Of a stretch of DNA of 64,000 bases, positions 1 through 7,836 are shown one piece after another; position 1 is the stretch's first letter; each line of letters begins with the position of its first letter. Origin of the DNA: Bacteriovoracaceae bacterium (lineage in GTDB: Bacteria > Bdellovibrionota > Bacteriovoracia > Bacteriovoracales > Bacteriovoracaceae). The stretch covers positions 1 through 64,000 of the forward strand of contig JABIHA010000036.1 in the NCBI GenBank assembly GCA_018649885.1, read 5' to 3'. The notes below the pieces were generated by a model, which did not search any database, was not told where the DNA came from, and was given only the letters and a program-made list of their open reading frames with translations. A program made the translations under genes and the position numbers.

Positions 1-2
1 AG

Positions 3-128
3 AAACAGTCGATATTGTTTACTAACAACGGACCGGAAAAATGCAAAAAAACAAGAATGGGGATATTCTCGAAGAAGTGGCCACCAGGGCCTTTCAAAGG
101 GCAAGGTAGCCTAGATGATGGTTCTTAA
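3..128 (+). CDS. possible 3' end of a gene entering from the left
   Basis: An open frame runs from the window edge to a TAA at 126-128 and encodes about 41 residues with Lys, Pro and Gly rich composition (KKWPPGPFKG). No family is recognised. A second frame is also open to a TAG near 113, so the choice of frame is uncertain. It would be convergent with the gene ending at 166. Confidence 0.2.
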   Translation, partial: KQSILFTNNGPEKCKKTRMGIFSKKWPPGPFKGQGSLDDGS

Positions 129-165
129 GTTAGCAGCATTCTCTACTGGCAGCTTTTTGATATGA

Positions 166-1128
166 TTAATCGATATTATGTTGAAAGAATAATTGTTGGT
201 CACCGTACTTACTTGCCACAAATGGCTCTACGACAACGATTTCACCAAGCTCTTCTTTTTCAGCGCCTTCAGAACTTCTTGTATATACTTTGTAAAGAAC
301 CAAACCTTTATGAAATTTGCTTGAATCTGAAAGTCTTTGCCTTAGTCCATCATTAGCATCAAGTTTTTCAGTGGGCATTTGCGCCTCAGCTGTTGGTTCG
401 AATACTAAAGAAAATGGAGACTTTGCAGTGCCCTTGGCAACTGGATTGCCATCTTTTTTTACCTTGGCCAAATCAGTAGTAGATTGAAGTGTTGGATCAG
501 CGTGATCTGAACCTAATCTAACGAGTGTTTTTTTAAAAAAACCGGCCAAGAACTTCAAATCGGCACCTTTGGGAGCAGCAATTTTTGATTCAAATGAATT
601 GGCGAAAAAGTTATAATTGTCCCCTTGTCCATCAAGAGAAAACATTGAAAATATATTTTGACTTTTCTTTCCATCTACCAATAATTTCAGTGCAAACCCT
701 GGAGTATATGATGGTGGTAATTTAGCAAGTGAGACTCTAATTATAGCTGGAACACCTTGATCGTCATCACTCATTTTTTCAAATAAACCGGTGTAAGGTG
801 AATCTTTCGTCACTCTAAAGCTGACACTAGCAACGGAGCCAAAAGTGTGAATCATTTTTACTTTTGGTCTTTTGAATTCATCATTTTCAAGTGTGAATGA
901 TTTTTTCAGATATCTAATATTGGTTAGCTTTAGTAGCTGAACTGCAATATTTGGACTTTTATGGCCTCTAAATTCTGCATCTGTGTATGGCACAGCACTT
1001 ACATTTTCATACAACTCAGTTTGCTTATCAGTTGCTGGTTTCGCTTGGTAAGCTTTTGGCAATAAGGCCATGACTGAAAAACTTGTACATAATAGACAAG
1101 TTGTTAGTAACGATTTCTTGATACTCAT
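166..1128 (-). CDS. secreted catalase-superfamily-like protein
   Basis: The 320-residue product starts with a Sec signal peptide (MSIKKSLLTTCLLCTSFSVMA). I chose this start because AGGAGA lies 5-6 bases upstream; an ATG ten codons earlier has no ribosome site. Residues about 85-190 read like a catalase core: a His in IHTFGS, then SVSFRVT, TGLFE, VPAIIRVSLA and TPGFALKLLVDG, followed by Asn. The C-terminus (KYGDQQLFFQH) matches short catalase-related proteins rather than full catalases, which are about 480 residues. I do not see the proximal heme Tyr motif of true catalases, so catalase activity should not be assumed. It stands alone, transcribed leftward. Confidence 0.6.
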   Translation of the reverse strand: MSIKKSLLTTCLLCTSFSVMALLPKAYQAKPATDKQTELYENVSAVPYTDAEFRGHKSPNIAVQLLKLTNIRYLKKSFTLENDEFKRPKVKMIHTFGSVASVSFRVTKDSPYTGLFEKMSDDDQGVPAIIRVSLAKLPPSYTPGFALKLLVDGKKSQNIFSMFSLDGQGDNYNFFANSFESKIAAPKGADLKFLAGFFKKTLVRLGSDHADPTLQSTTDLAKVKKDGNPVAKGTAKSPFSLVFEPTAEAQMPTEKLDANDGLRQRLSDSSKFHKGLVLYKVYTRSSEGAEKEELGEIVVVEPFVASKYGDQQLFFQHNID

Positions 1129-1364
1129 TTCTTCTCCTAAGTAAATTCTATGATGCAAATTAGGTTCTGGAGCTTAAATTAACAAGCTAAAAAGGCAATC
1201 TATGGAAATCACTGAAAATTATACATAGATGTAAACATGGTTTCACAACTTGAGGACGACAAAATTTAAGTAATTATTTTTTGGAACTGTACCAAATTGC
1301 GGGGATGACAAAATCTCCTCTGTTTTTAATTCTTTCATTTATTGAGCTATTATTACACTGAGCT

Positions 1365-1964
1365 TCAAGCACTTTGGTAAACTTCTCTTTCGGCTTCTAT
1401 AAACTGATCTGTGAAATTTGCAAAAAACGAATAGAAATCACAGGGTTCAAAGCTTCCGAGTTTTTTACAAAAAATGGGAATCCAGTTAGCTAGGTGGTTA
1501 TTAAAAAATTGCTTTTGTCTCATAGTGCATATTTTTTCTCTTTCACTATCACCTTCTAAATTGGCCTTCAATTCCTCGTCTAGTAACAGGGTCATAAACT
1601 CAAGCTCGATGCTGATATGATCTGGTAATAATTCTGGCGTTGACTTTATGAGTCCAAAGCTTTGGTAATAATTTTCAACAGATGAAGTAACCTTGCCATA
1701 GAGTTGCCCATCTCCAGTAGGAGAATGTACTGACTCATAAGCGCTGATATGACTCCCAGGACCTATAAACAGCCTGGCAAACTCTACAGACAAGCTTTCA
1801 ATGAAATCACCCTCAACTGAAAAATCAAGGCCTAAAGCACCGAAGATTTCTAAGTCTTTTAGAATTTCCAAGTCTTTAGAAATAAGTTCTCTTTCAAAAA
1901 TCTTTGAAAGAAAAAAATAAAGATTTTTTCTCGATTTAATCTCTTCTAGTCTGCTATCTTTCAT
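1365..1964 (-). CDS. TorD/DmsD-family molybdoenzyme chaperone
   Basis: This 199-residue cytoplasmic, largely helical protein matches the TorD family. These chaperones bind a specific DMSO-reductase-family enzyme and help cofactor insertion before export. Family signatures visible are FARLFIGPG, AYESVH, the PDHISIELEFM stretch at about 115-125, and HLANWIPIFCKKL near 155-167. Its ATG overlaps the stop of the molybdopterin oxidoreductase gene (ATGA, 1961-1964), so the two are translationally coupled and this is very probably its dedicated chaperone. The length is normal for the family. Confidence 0.85.
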   Translation of the reverse strand: MKDSRLEEIKSRKNLYFFLSKIFERELISKDLEILKDLEIFGALGLDFSVEGDFIESLSVEFARLFIGPGSHISAYESVHSPTGDGQLYGKVTSSVENYYQSFGLIKSTPELLPDHISIELEFMTLLLDEELKANLEGDSEREKICTMRQKQFFNNHLANWIPIFCKKLGSFEPCDFYSFFANFTDQFIEAEREVYQSA

Positions 1965-4177
1965 GTCGTCTTCTTCACAGTTACAACGGTATCCATTGTG
2001 GCCATTCCGCCACCAATAGGATCCCCTTTATTTGAAATAATCCAATTTGGTCTCACTCCAAAATCGCTCCACCACATCAAATTACTATCTTTATCAGTTT
2101 TTTCAAATTCTTTGTTAGAAGACTCGCCAGTAGTGGCCTTTTTGCCACTGGCATATCTTCCGTACTCCCAATGTCCAAAGTGGTGGGCAAGTGCAATGAC
2201 TTGAGGGTGAACCCTGTGAGTAAGTTTAACTTTTGTAGAAATTTTTCCAAGATCAGATGCCACTTCGACAACCTCACCATCAAGTACACCAATTGACTTG
2301 GCAGTTTGAGGATGAATCCAAGCAGGTTCACTATGAGAAATCTCTGAAAGATATTTACAGTTTTGGGAGCGGCTATGAATTTGAGCGGCTACTTTAAAAG
2401 TGGTTAAGATAAACTTATTCCCTCCGATTTTGACTTCATCGTGCCCAGGAATTGGCATCCAAGCGGGAAGTTTCGGATATTTGCCACCACTTTTTTTAGC
2501 AAGTCCTTCATGAGAAATTGTGAATAGTCCTGATGATCTCCCTGTTTTAAGACTTCCTTTATCAGGAGGAAAACCGTGGTAGATAACTCCATCAATCATT
2601 TGGCCAACATAGTTTTTGCCCTGTTTGGCATCCCACTTTCCATCTTTTGATTTAGATTTGTCATAAACAAGGCCTGTATCTAGCTTTCCCCAATTAGACT
2701 TCATTTTTTTTGATAAAATCTTTTCGTGAGATAGGTATTTAGGCTTTGCCTTACGATCATGCCAAACACCATGCTTAACCATATATTCAAAGCCGCCAGC
2801 TTCTTTTACACCCTTAGTATTTTCACAGGCATCTTTTACAAACTCTTTTGCTGTTTTAAAGGGAAGCCAGCTTGCAATGGCATTACTTCCTTTTAAATTG
2901 GCCTTTTTATCAACGACTTTAGCTAAATCATAGACCACATCTTTAAAATCTCTAGCTTCTCCCATTGGGCTCACAATAGGTTGTCTAATGTAATACTCTG
3001 CGATTTGATCAGGTGAAACCATATCTTCCCAGTCCCAGCGCTCTAGGTAAGTTGCATCCGGAAGTAATATATCTGCAAAGACAGCAGATTCATCATAGGA
3101 AGTATTAATACAAACGGTATGAGGAATTATTGATTCATCAGCTAAAATTTTCTGAGACTCCTTCATATCCCCATTGGCAAATACAGGGGTGTAGCAGTAC
3201 CACATATATATTGATGGTCTTCCCTTTTTTCCATCTCTGATCATCTCTAATACATTTTGACATGCACCGTGTGTTGGATAGAGATAGCCTTCCCCATTTG
3301 TAATTTTTAATTTTTTAGAGGCCTTTGGTTTTTTAAAGGTATTCTTCCATTTAGCAGATACGGCCCTGCAAGTTCCGCCTTTAACATCAATATTCCCACA
3401 CAATGCCTGAAGGGTTAGAGAAATTCTCTCTCCCATAGTACCATTGTGATGAGAGGCAACTCCTCTATAGGTCATAATATTTGCAGGCCAAGTCTTTGCA
3501 TAAAGTGTAGCAAGCTCAATTATTTTCTTACTAGGCACTCCACTTATTTTTTGCGCCCAATCAGGTGTATATCCATTTTTAGTAACATGCTCAGTTAACT
3601 CTTTTAAAGTTGTATTTGTATACTTGGCAATAAACTTCTGCCCTCTTTTAGGAGTTAGCTTGGAGTTTACGATGTGATAAATCATCGCAAGCATCACCGC
3701 TGAGTCTGTTCCAGGTTTAACTGGAATCCATTCTGTACTCTTAGCAGCAGTTTCAGAAAGTCTCACGTCAAAAGTGTACATTTTCACACCCTCAGAGAGG
3801 GATTTTGATAAGCGAGAGACAACTGGGATATGGTTTGTGTGTGCAGCCATAACATTGCTGCCAAAATTAATAATTAATTTGGTATTTTCAACATCCCATG
3901 AATCGTAATGTTTTCCCCAGACCATCTCCTGGCCCACCCACTTAGAACCCTCACAAATGGAGGTGTGTCCCATTATAGTTTTAGTTCCAAATGCAGGGAG
4001 AAAATAACTTTTTATTATTTTAGAAGAGCTTCCTTTCATTCTGCCGTAATGAAATGCAAGTTCTTCCTCTTTACCTTTTTTCTTTAATTCGGCCATCCAG
4101 CCACCCACTTCATCAAGGGCCTGGTCCCAGGTAATTCTCTTCCATTTACCTGCACCTCTCGCCCCTACCCTTTTCAT
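1961..4177 (-). CDS. molybdopterin oxidoreductase, DMSO reductase family, N-terminus missing
   Basis: The 738-residue product is the large catalytic subunit of a molybdopterin-guanine-dinucleotide enzyme, most like the thiosulfate/polysulfide/arsenate-respiratory branch. GKWKRITWDQALDEV opens the molybdopterin domain. HTSICEGSKWVG supplies the likely Mo-ligand Cys, and the C-terminal half has the dinucleotide-binding domain (SEPAWIHPQTAKSIG). Homologues carry about 70-100 more N-terminal residues with a [4Fe-4S] Cys motif and usually a Tat signal. Here the first ATG lies inside conserved sequence: 20 upstream codons still read like the family (ASETICCYDPDRLLFP), then comes an in-frame TAA at 4238-4240. 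The gene is therefore 5'-truncated, probably inactive for respiration, although its TorD partner is intact. No iron-sulfur or anchor subunit follows. Confidence 0.85.
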   Translation of the reverse strand: MKRVGARGAGKWKRITWDQALDEVGGWMAELKKKGKEEELAFHYGRMKGSSSKIIKSYFLPAFGTKTIMGHTSICEGSKWVGQEMVWGKHYDSWDVENTKLIINFGSNVMAAHTNHIPVVSRLSKSLSEGVKMYTFDVRLSETAAKSTEWIPVKPGTDSAVMLAMIYHIVNSKLTPKRGQKFIAKYTNTTLKELTEHVTKNGYTPDWAQKISGVPSKKIIELATLYAKTWPANIMTYRGVASHHNGTMGERISLTLQALCGNIDVKGGTCRAVSAKWKNTFKKPKASKKLKITNGEGYLYPTHGACQNVLEMIRDGKKGRPSIYMWYCYTPVFANGDMKESQKILADESIIPHTVCINTSYDESAVFADILLPDATYLERWDWEDMVSPDQIAEYYIRQPIVSPMGEARDFKDVVYDLAKVVDKKANLKGSNAIASWLPFKTAKEFVKDACENTKGVKEAGGFEYMVKHGVWHDRKAKPKYLSHEKILSKKMKSNWGKLDTGLVYDKSKSKDGKWDAKQGKNYVGQMIDGVIYHGFPPDKGSLKTGRSSGLFTISHEGLAKKSGGKYPKLPAWMPIPGHDEVKIGGNKFILTTFKVAAQIHSRSQNCKYLSEISHSEPAWIHPQTAKSIGVLDGEVVEVASDLGKISTKVKLTHRVHPQVIALAHHFGHWEYGRYASGKKATTGESSNKEFEKTDKDSNLMWWSDFGVRPNWIISNKGDPIGGGMATMDTVVTVKKTT

Positions 4178-4229
4178 AGGAAATAGAAGCCTGTCTGGAT
4201 CGTAGCAGCAAATTGTTTCGCTAGCAAAG

Positions 4230-4249
4230 TCGAAACGTTATTGTTTCGA
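4230..4249. promoter_or_regulatory. inverted repeat between divergent genes, operator-like
   Basis: Perfect 7-bp arms TCGAAAC (4230-4236) and GTTTCGA (4243-4249) are separated by 6 bp. A further half-site GTTTCG lies at 4215-4220. It sits just upstream of the TIGR02147 gene and exactly at the point where the oxidoreductase reading frame breaks. It is a candidate autoregulatory operator or a recombination junction. Confidence 0.4.
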
Positions 4250-4289
4250 TTTGATTGGCAAGTCCCCTCCGTTCCAATATGATTTTCCC

Positions 4290-5021
4290 ATGAACGAAGC
4301 AACAGTTTTAAAAACTATTCTAGAAAATAAAAAAAAGAGAAACCCAAGCTACTCTCTTAGAAGTTTTGCACGTGACTTAAAAGTCTCCGCAACAGCGCTT
4401 TCCCAGGTGATGAATGGAAAAAGGTCATTTTCTAAGAAAAACTGTGAAAAGATTTTAAATAACCTCAATTTATCACCAATAGAAAAAGAGCGTTTCTTAA
4501 AAGGTAAAGCAGACCTAAAAACGCAAAAATTTTTGCAGATTGAAGATGACCAGTTTCAATTTATCTCTCACTGGTATTATGTTGCCGTACTTATGCAATT
4601 TCTAAAAAAAGAAAAACCAGGCCTGGCAAAAATTTCTAACAATTTAGGAATTGAAAAAAGCAAAGTATCGAATGCTATTAAAACACTTAAAAGACTAAAG
4701 CTCTTAATAGTAGATGGGAAAGGCCTAAAGCCCTGCACTGGAAATTTTAAAACTACAATTGATAATCCAAGCCGGGCAATTAAAAATCATCACAGAGAAA
4801 ACCTTGAACTTGCTGCCTTTGCACTTGAAAATGTAAATGTAGAGGACAGAGAGATTAGCTCTATGACTCTAAATATTGATCCAGGTAAAATTGAAGAAGC
4901 GAAAAAACATATCGTCGACTTCAAAAGAAAGTTTTGTAAAAAAGTTGAAAAAGATGATGGAGATTTGACTTATACACTGTGTGTTCAGTTTTTTCCAACA
5001 TCTCTAAAGGAGAAAAAATAG
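4290..5021 (+). CDS. TIGR02147 family transcriptional regulator-like protein
   Basis: The product has 243 residues from the ATG at 4290; a TTG at 4251 would add 13. Neither has a clear ribosome site. Residues about 1-60 form a helix-turn-helix (SLRSFARDLKVSATALSQVM, NGKRSFS). A second winged part follows (ISNNLGIEKSKVSNAIKTL). The C-terminal half carries the family marks HHRENLELAAFAL, VEDREISSMTL and a closing FFPTS. The family is abundant in Bdellovibrio-like bacteria and Fibrobacter and often heads operons of exported proteins, as here: its stop overlaps the next start by one base. Its target is unknown; the adjacent inverted repeat is a candidate site. Confidence 0.85.
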   Translation: MNEATVLKTILENKKKRNPSYSLRSFARDLKVSATALSQVMNGKRSFSKKNCEKILNNLNLSPIEKERFLKGKADLKTQKFLQIEDDQFQFISHWYYVAVLMQFLKKEKPGLAKISNNLGIEKSKVSNAIKTLKRLKLLIVDGKGLKPCTGNFKTTIDNPSRAIKNHHRENLELAAFALENVNVEDREISSMTLNIDPGKIEEAKKHIVDFKRKFCKKVEKDDGDLTYTLCVQFFPTSLKEKK

Positions 5022-5980
5022 TGAGAATTTTTCTTTTATTAACTCTTACTTTAAATGCCTACGCTGGGTTTGAAGTTGGAAATGGGGGCGGGATATCTGA
5101 AAATAATATCCTAATGGCCTATAGGCAACTGGCGAAACCACTCAAATTCTGCTTAGACTTCAAACTCTGTTTTCTAAGTGATAGAGAAAACCAAGTTTTG
5201 AAAAAAATTTATGACACCCTTGAGATCGAATATGGAAATTCCCATCAAGTCGTTTTTAAAATGGAAAAGGAAATGCCCAAAGGCTTTTTCAGAGACAAAT
5301 ATGGCAACCCTCGTCTTGCAGTTACCTTTTCTCATACTGGAAGTACTATTTATTTTAATAGACAACTCCTCTATTTTTCTCCAGGTGGTAAAAAAAGAGA
5401 TATAAGCATAGAAACGGCATTTTCCATTTTAATCCACGAATTAGGCCATCATCATGATGAGGCTGATCACACCTTTCTCAATGACCTTGGTAGTAAGGTG
5501 GTAAAATACTCTCTAGGCAAAAAATGGAGATTATCGCCTCCAAGCATTCCCATTTTTACGGAAATAGTTAATATTAAATTCGATAAAGGCAATGTATCTC
5601 AAGACTTAGTTTTTATACATGATCAGCTAAAATCTATCGATCTAACTGATAAAATCAAAAAAATCATGAAATGTGAAACCCCCAAAAACCAACTGCTAGG
5701 TTTTGAAGTATGGCAAGGATCTTGGATGCGTATTACAAAGGGTTTTCAAAAGATAAAGTTGAATCTAAGAAGTTTTTGCTACAGCAGGGAAGCCAGTATA
5801 TTAAAAAAACGAGAAGGAGACACTATTCTAATTGGTATCAGTACTTCCTATCCAAATGAAAGCACTAAGCTTCAAATAACAAACTTAGATCTAAATTATA
5901 TTGAATGCAAGGAAGACTTAGATAAGTGCCTTGATCACAGGATATATTATAACCTTAATAAATTGGGAGGAAATTTATGA
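5021..5980 (+). CDS. secreted protein with HExxH metalloprotease-like motif
   Basis: I start this 319-residue protein at GTG 5021, because AAAGGAG sits 8 bases upstream and a signal peptide (MRIFLLLTLTLNAYA) follows at once. The earlier in-frame ATG lies inside the preceding gene. HELGHHHDEADH at about 139-150 is a zinc-protease-type HExxH, with His and Asp following as possible third ligands. The rest, including several Cys pairs, matches no family I recognise, so peptidase activity is inferred from the motif only. It is the second gene of a tightly packed trio and its stop overlaps the next ATG. Confidence 0.7.
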   Translation: MRIFLLLTLTLNAYAGFEVGNGGGISENNILMAYRQLAKPLKFCLDFKLCFLSDRENQVLKKIYDTLEIEYGNSHQVVFKMEKEMPKGFFRDKYGNPRLAVTFSHTGSTIYFNRQLLYFSPGGKKRDISIETAFSILIHELGHHHDEADHTFLNDLGSKVVKYSLGKKWRLSPPSIPIFTEIVNIKFDKGNVSQDLVFIHDQLKSIDLTDKIKKIMKCETPKNQLLGFEVWQGSWMRITKGFQKIKLNLRSFCYSREASILKKREGDTILIGISTSYPNESTKLQITNLDLNYIECKEDLDKCLDHRIYYNLNKLGGNL

Positions 5981-6570
5981 AAAAATTATTAGTTTTACTT
6001 TGTTTTGTTTGTTTTAGTGGCCTAAGTTATGCTGAAGAGAGCGATCCTGTTGGCTTTAACATGGATGCTTTTTTGAAGGTTAATACTCCATGCCTTTCAG
6101 GCTTTTGCATGGATTTGAGCATGAATTCACCAATAAGCTTTAAATTACTTCATAGGTCTACGATTACTAGCGTAGAGGATAATGGAAAGGTTCGATACAC
6201 AACGCTGACAGTCACTCATAGAGGCTTCTATTCCCAAGTTGTTGAAAAAGACGGACACCGCTATATTGGGATTGTTACTATTGAGAGACAAAAATTTATT
6301 GCTCCAGACATTTACAAAATGCCTCTTGAGAGCTTTACCCTAAGACTTGAGATTTTTAACGATAGTGGACGTGTAGCTGAGTTGAGTTCATATTTTTCAA
6401 AAGCAAGTGATGTTCCAAGTGTGACTTTAAAAAGTCCAGATATTGTTACCAGAACAGGAGCTGTATTTGCAACATTCAGTATTGGACCTGGCTCTGTTGT
6501 GAAGCCATTTCCCCTTCAAAATGTAGACTATCCCAATATCGAGCTGATAAGTGGGGAACTTGCAGAATAA
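5977..6570 (+). CDS. secreted protein, unknown function
   Basis: This 197-residue product has a signal peptide (MKKLLVLLCFVCFSGLSYA) and a GGAGG site 5 bases before the ATG. Two Cys near residues 38 and 44 may form a disulfide. The rest is predicted beta-rich. The start overlaps the stop of the HExxH protein (ATGA), so it is co-translated and may be its substrate, inhibitor or partner. I recognise no family. A strong hairpin follows the gene. Confidence 0.75.
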   Translation: MKKLLVLLCFVCFSGLSYAEESDPVGFNMDAFLKVNTPCLSGFCMDLSMNSPISFKLLHRSTITSVEDNGKVRYTTLTVTHRGFYSQVVEKDGHRYIGIVTIERQKFIAPDIYKMPLESFTLRLEIFNDSGRVAELSSYFSKASDVPSVTLKSPDIVTRTGAVFATFSIGPGSVVKPFPLQNVDYPNIELISGELAE

Positions 6571-6585
6571 TTTCAAGTAAAATTC

Positions 6586-6610
6586 AAAGAGGAGCAGATA
6601 GCTCCTCTTT
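6586..6610. terminator. bidirectional hairpin terminator
   Basis: AAAGAGGAGC (6586-6595) pairs perfectly with GCTCCTCTTT (6601-6610) across a 5-base loop. It lies between two convergent genes and has A and T rich flanks on both sides, so it can serve both strands. Confidence 0.75.
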
Positions 6611-6620
6611 GCAATTTGGT

Positions 6621-7541
6621 TTATTTAGTTAGAGTTGGAAAATAATTACCAGGCCATGCTGAATTGTTTTTTTCTGTCTCACCGATATATTTAGTCACAT
6701 CTGCTGGATAAACTAAACAATCATAGTCTTTTTGTACTTTATTAATTTTAATTTCACCTTTTCCTTCGCTAATAAAATCAAAGTGACCGGAAGCATCCGA
6801 CCAACCAAGAATATCGTAGTTAGGACCGGCCTTTAGGCCATCAATTGCATCATAGAGATCAAATGAGCAGCTATCTGAGAAGTGAGCATTATCCCCTGCC
6901 ATTCCACTATCAAGAATAAAGACAACTCCTCCCTCGTTAAGACCTAGGCCAGTCATTTCCTTAACCAAACCGGCGGCTCCTATGTGAGCGATTGTAAAAG
7001 CTATTGTCTCAGCAATCTTACTTGCCAAGATTTCATCTTCTTTTAAAATACTACTGACAAGTGAGCTCGGAACGCCCATCCCAATGAGTTCTAAAATATC
7101 AGAGCTTGTTCCAATAGAAATATTAGTAACTTCTGGATCGAGAGTGAAACTCAATGTAAGTCCTGAGGGAAGTTCGTCACCAACTGTGATTCCTGGTGGA
7201 ATGTCTACTCCGTTCCAAAATGAGCTTGAACTTGAAACACTAAAAGAGCCAAATCCAATGAGTGAAAGGGTTCCTCCACCTTTTAATGTCTCGTGAACGA
7301 GTGAATTTACAATGGCCGGGAAAACTGATGATACTTGATCTTCTGTTAGGCCTACAGCTTTTGATACTTTCGCAACAATTTCTTGTTCCGTTTTTTCATC
7401 TAATATAGATAAGCTAAAACCATCCTTTGTGTGGCTTGAAATAACCTCAGAATCAAAGGTTCGATCTTCGACAAGCCCAAAGGCATTGGTAACCATAAGC
7501 ATAACTAATAAACTAAAAACATTGATTTTGAAAACTTCCAT
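6621..7541 (-). CDS. secreted protein with HU/IHF-like domain
   Basis: The 306-residue product begins with a signal peptide (about 1-22) behind AGGAGA. Residues about 48-130 read like a HU-family fold: EIVAKVSKAVGLTEDQV, then AIVNSLVHETLKGGGTLSLI and the hallmark GFGSFSV. The long DNA-gripping arm of HU, normally Arg rich with GRNPQTG, is replaced by a Ser run and NGVDIPPG, so DNA binding of the usual kind is doubtful. The C-terminal 150 residues are unassigned, with hydrophobic helices and Cys near 225 and 275. An exported HU-like domain is unusual; the sequence match is by eye. Confidence 0.65.
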   Translation of the reverse strand: MEVFKINVFSLLVMLMVTNAFGLVEDRTFDSEVISSHTKDGFSLSILDEKTEQEIVAKVSKAVGLTEDQVSSVFPAIVNSLVHETLKGGGTLSLIGFGSFSVSSSSSFWNGVDIPPGITVGDELPSGLTLSFTLDPEVTNISIGTSSDILELIGMGVPSSLVSSILKEDEILASKIAETIAFTIAHIGAAGLVKEMTGLGLNEGGVVFILDSGMAGDNAHFSDSCSFDLYDAIDGLKAGPNYDILGWSDASGHFDFISEGKGEIKINKVQKDYDCLVYPADVTKYIGETEKNNSAWPGNYFPTLTK

Positions 7542-7836
7542 GAAATCATCTCCTAAAAATAGTTGTGTAAATTACCTGATGTAGATTGCATCATTGGTGC
7601 CAAAGATTGAGTAACATTCTGATAGTTTAAGATTGAGAGGTGCTGATATTTGTTAATAATTCTTAAGATCTTTTACAATAGAGTATTGCGAATAAATCAA
7701 AAATGTTTAGAGCATAAGATCACTTGCGCGGCACAGTGCAGGTAACCCGAGCCCCTCTGAGAAAATTAGGATTGGAGTAACCACATAAATCATATAAAAT
7801 GGAGCTTTAATTTTATGATGGTGTTCAGGAAAGCAG

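Noticed and set aside
392-410. GGTTCGAAT resembled a tRNA T-loop.
   Set aside because: No acceptor, D or anticodon stems can be drawn around it and it lies within a coding gene.
4238-4240. A selenocysteine or read-through explanation for the in-frame stop in the molybdoenzyme.
   Set aside because: The codon is TAA, not TGA, and sequence upstream of it does not resemble the missing iron-sulfur domain.
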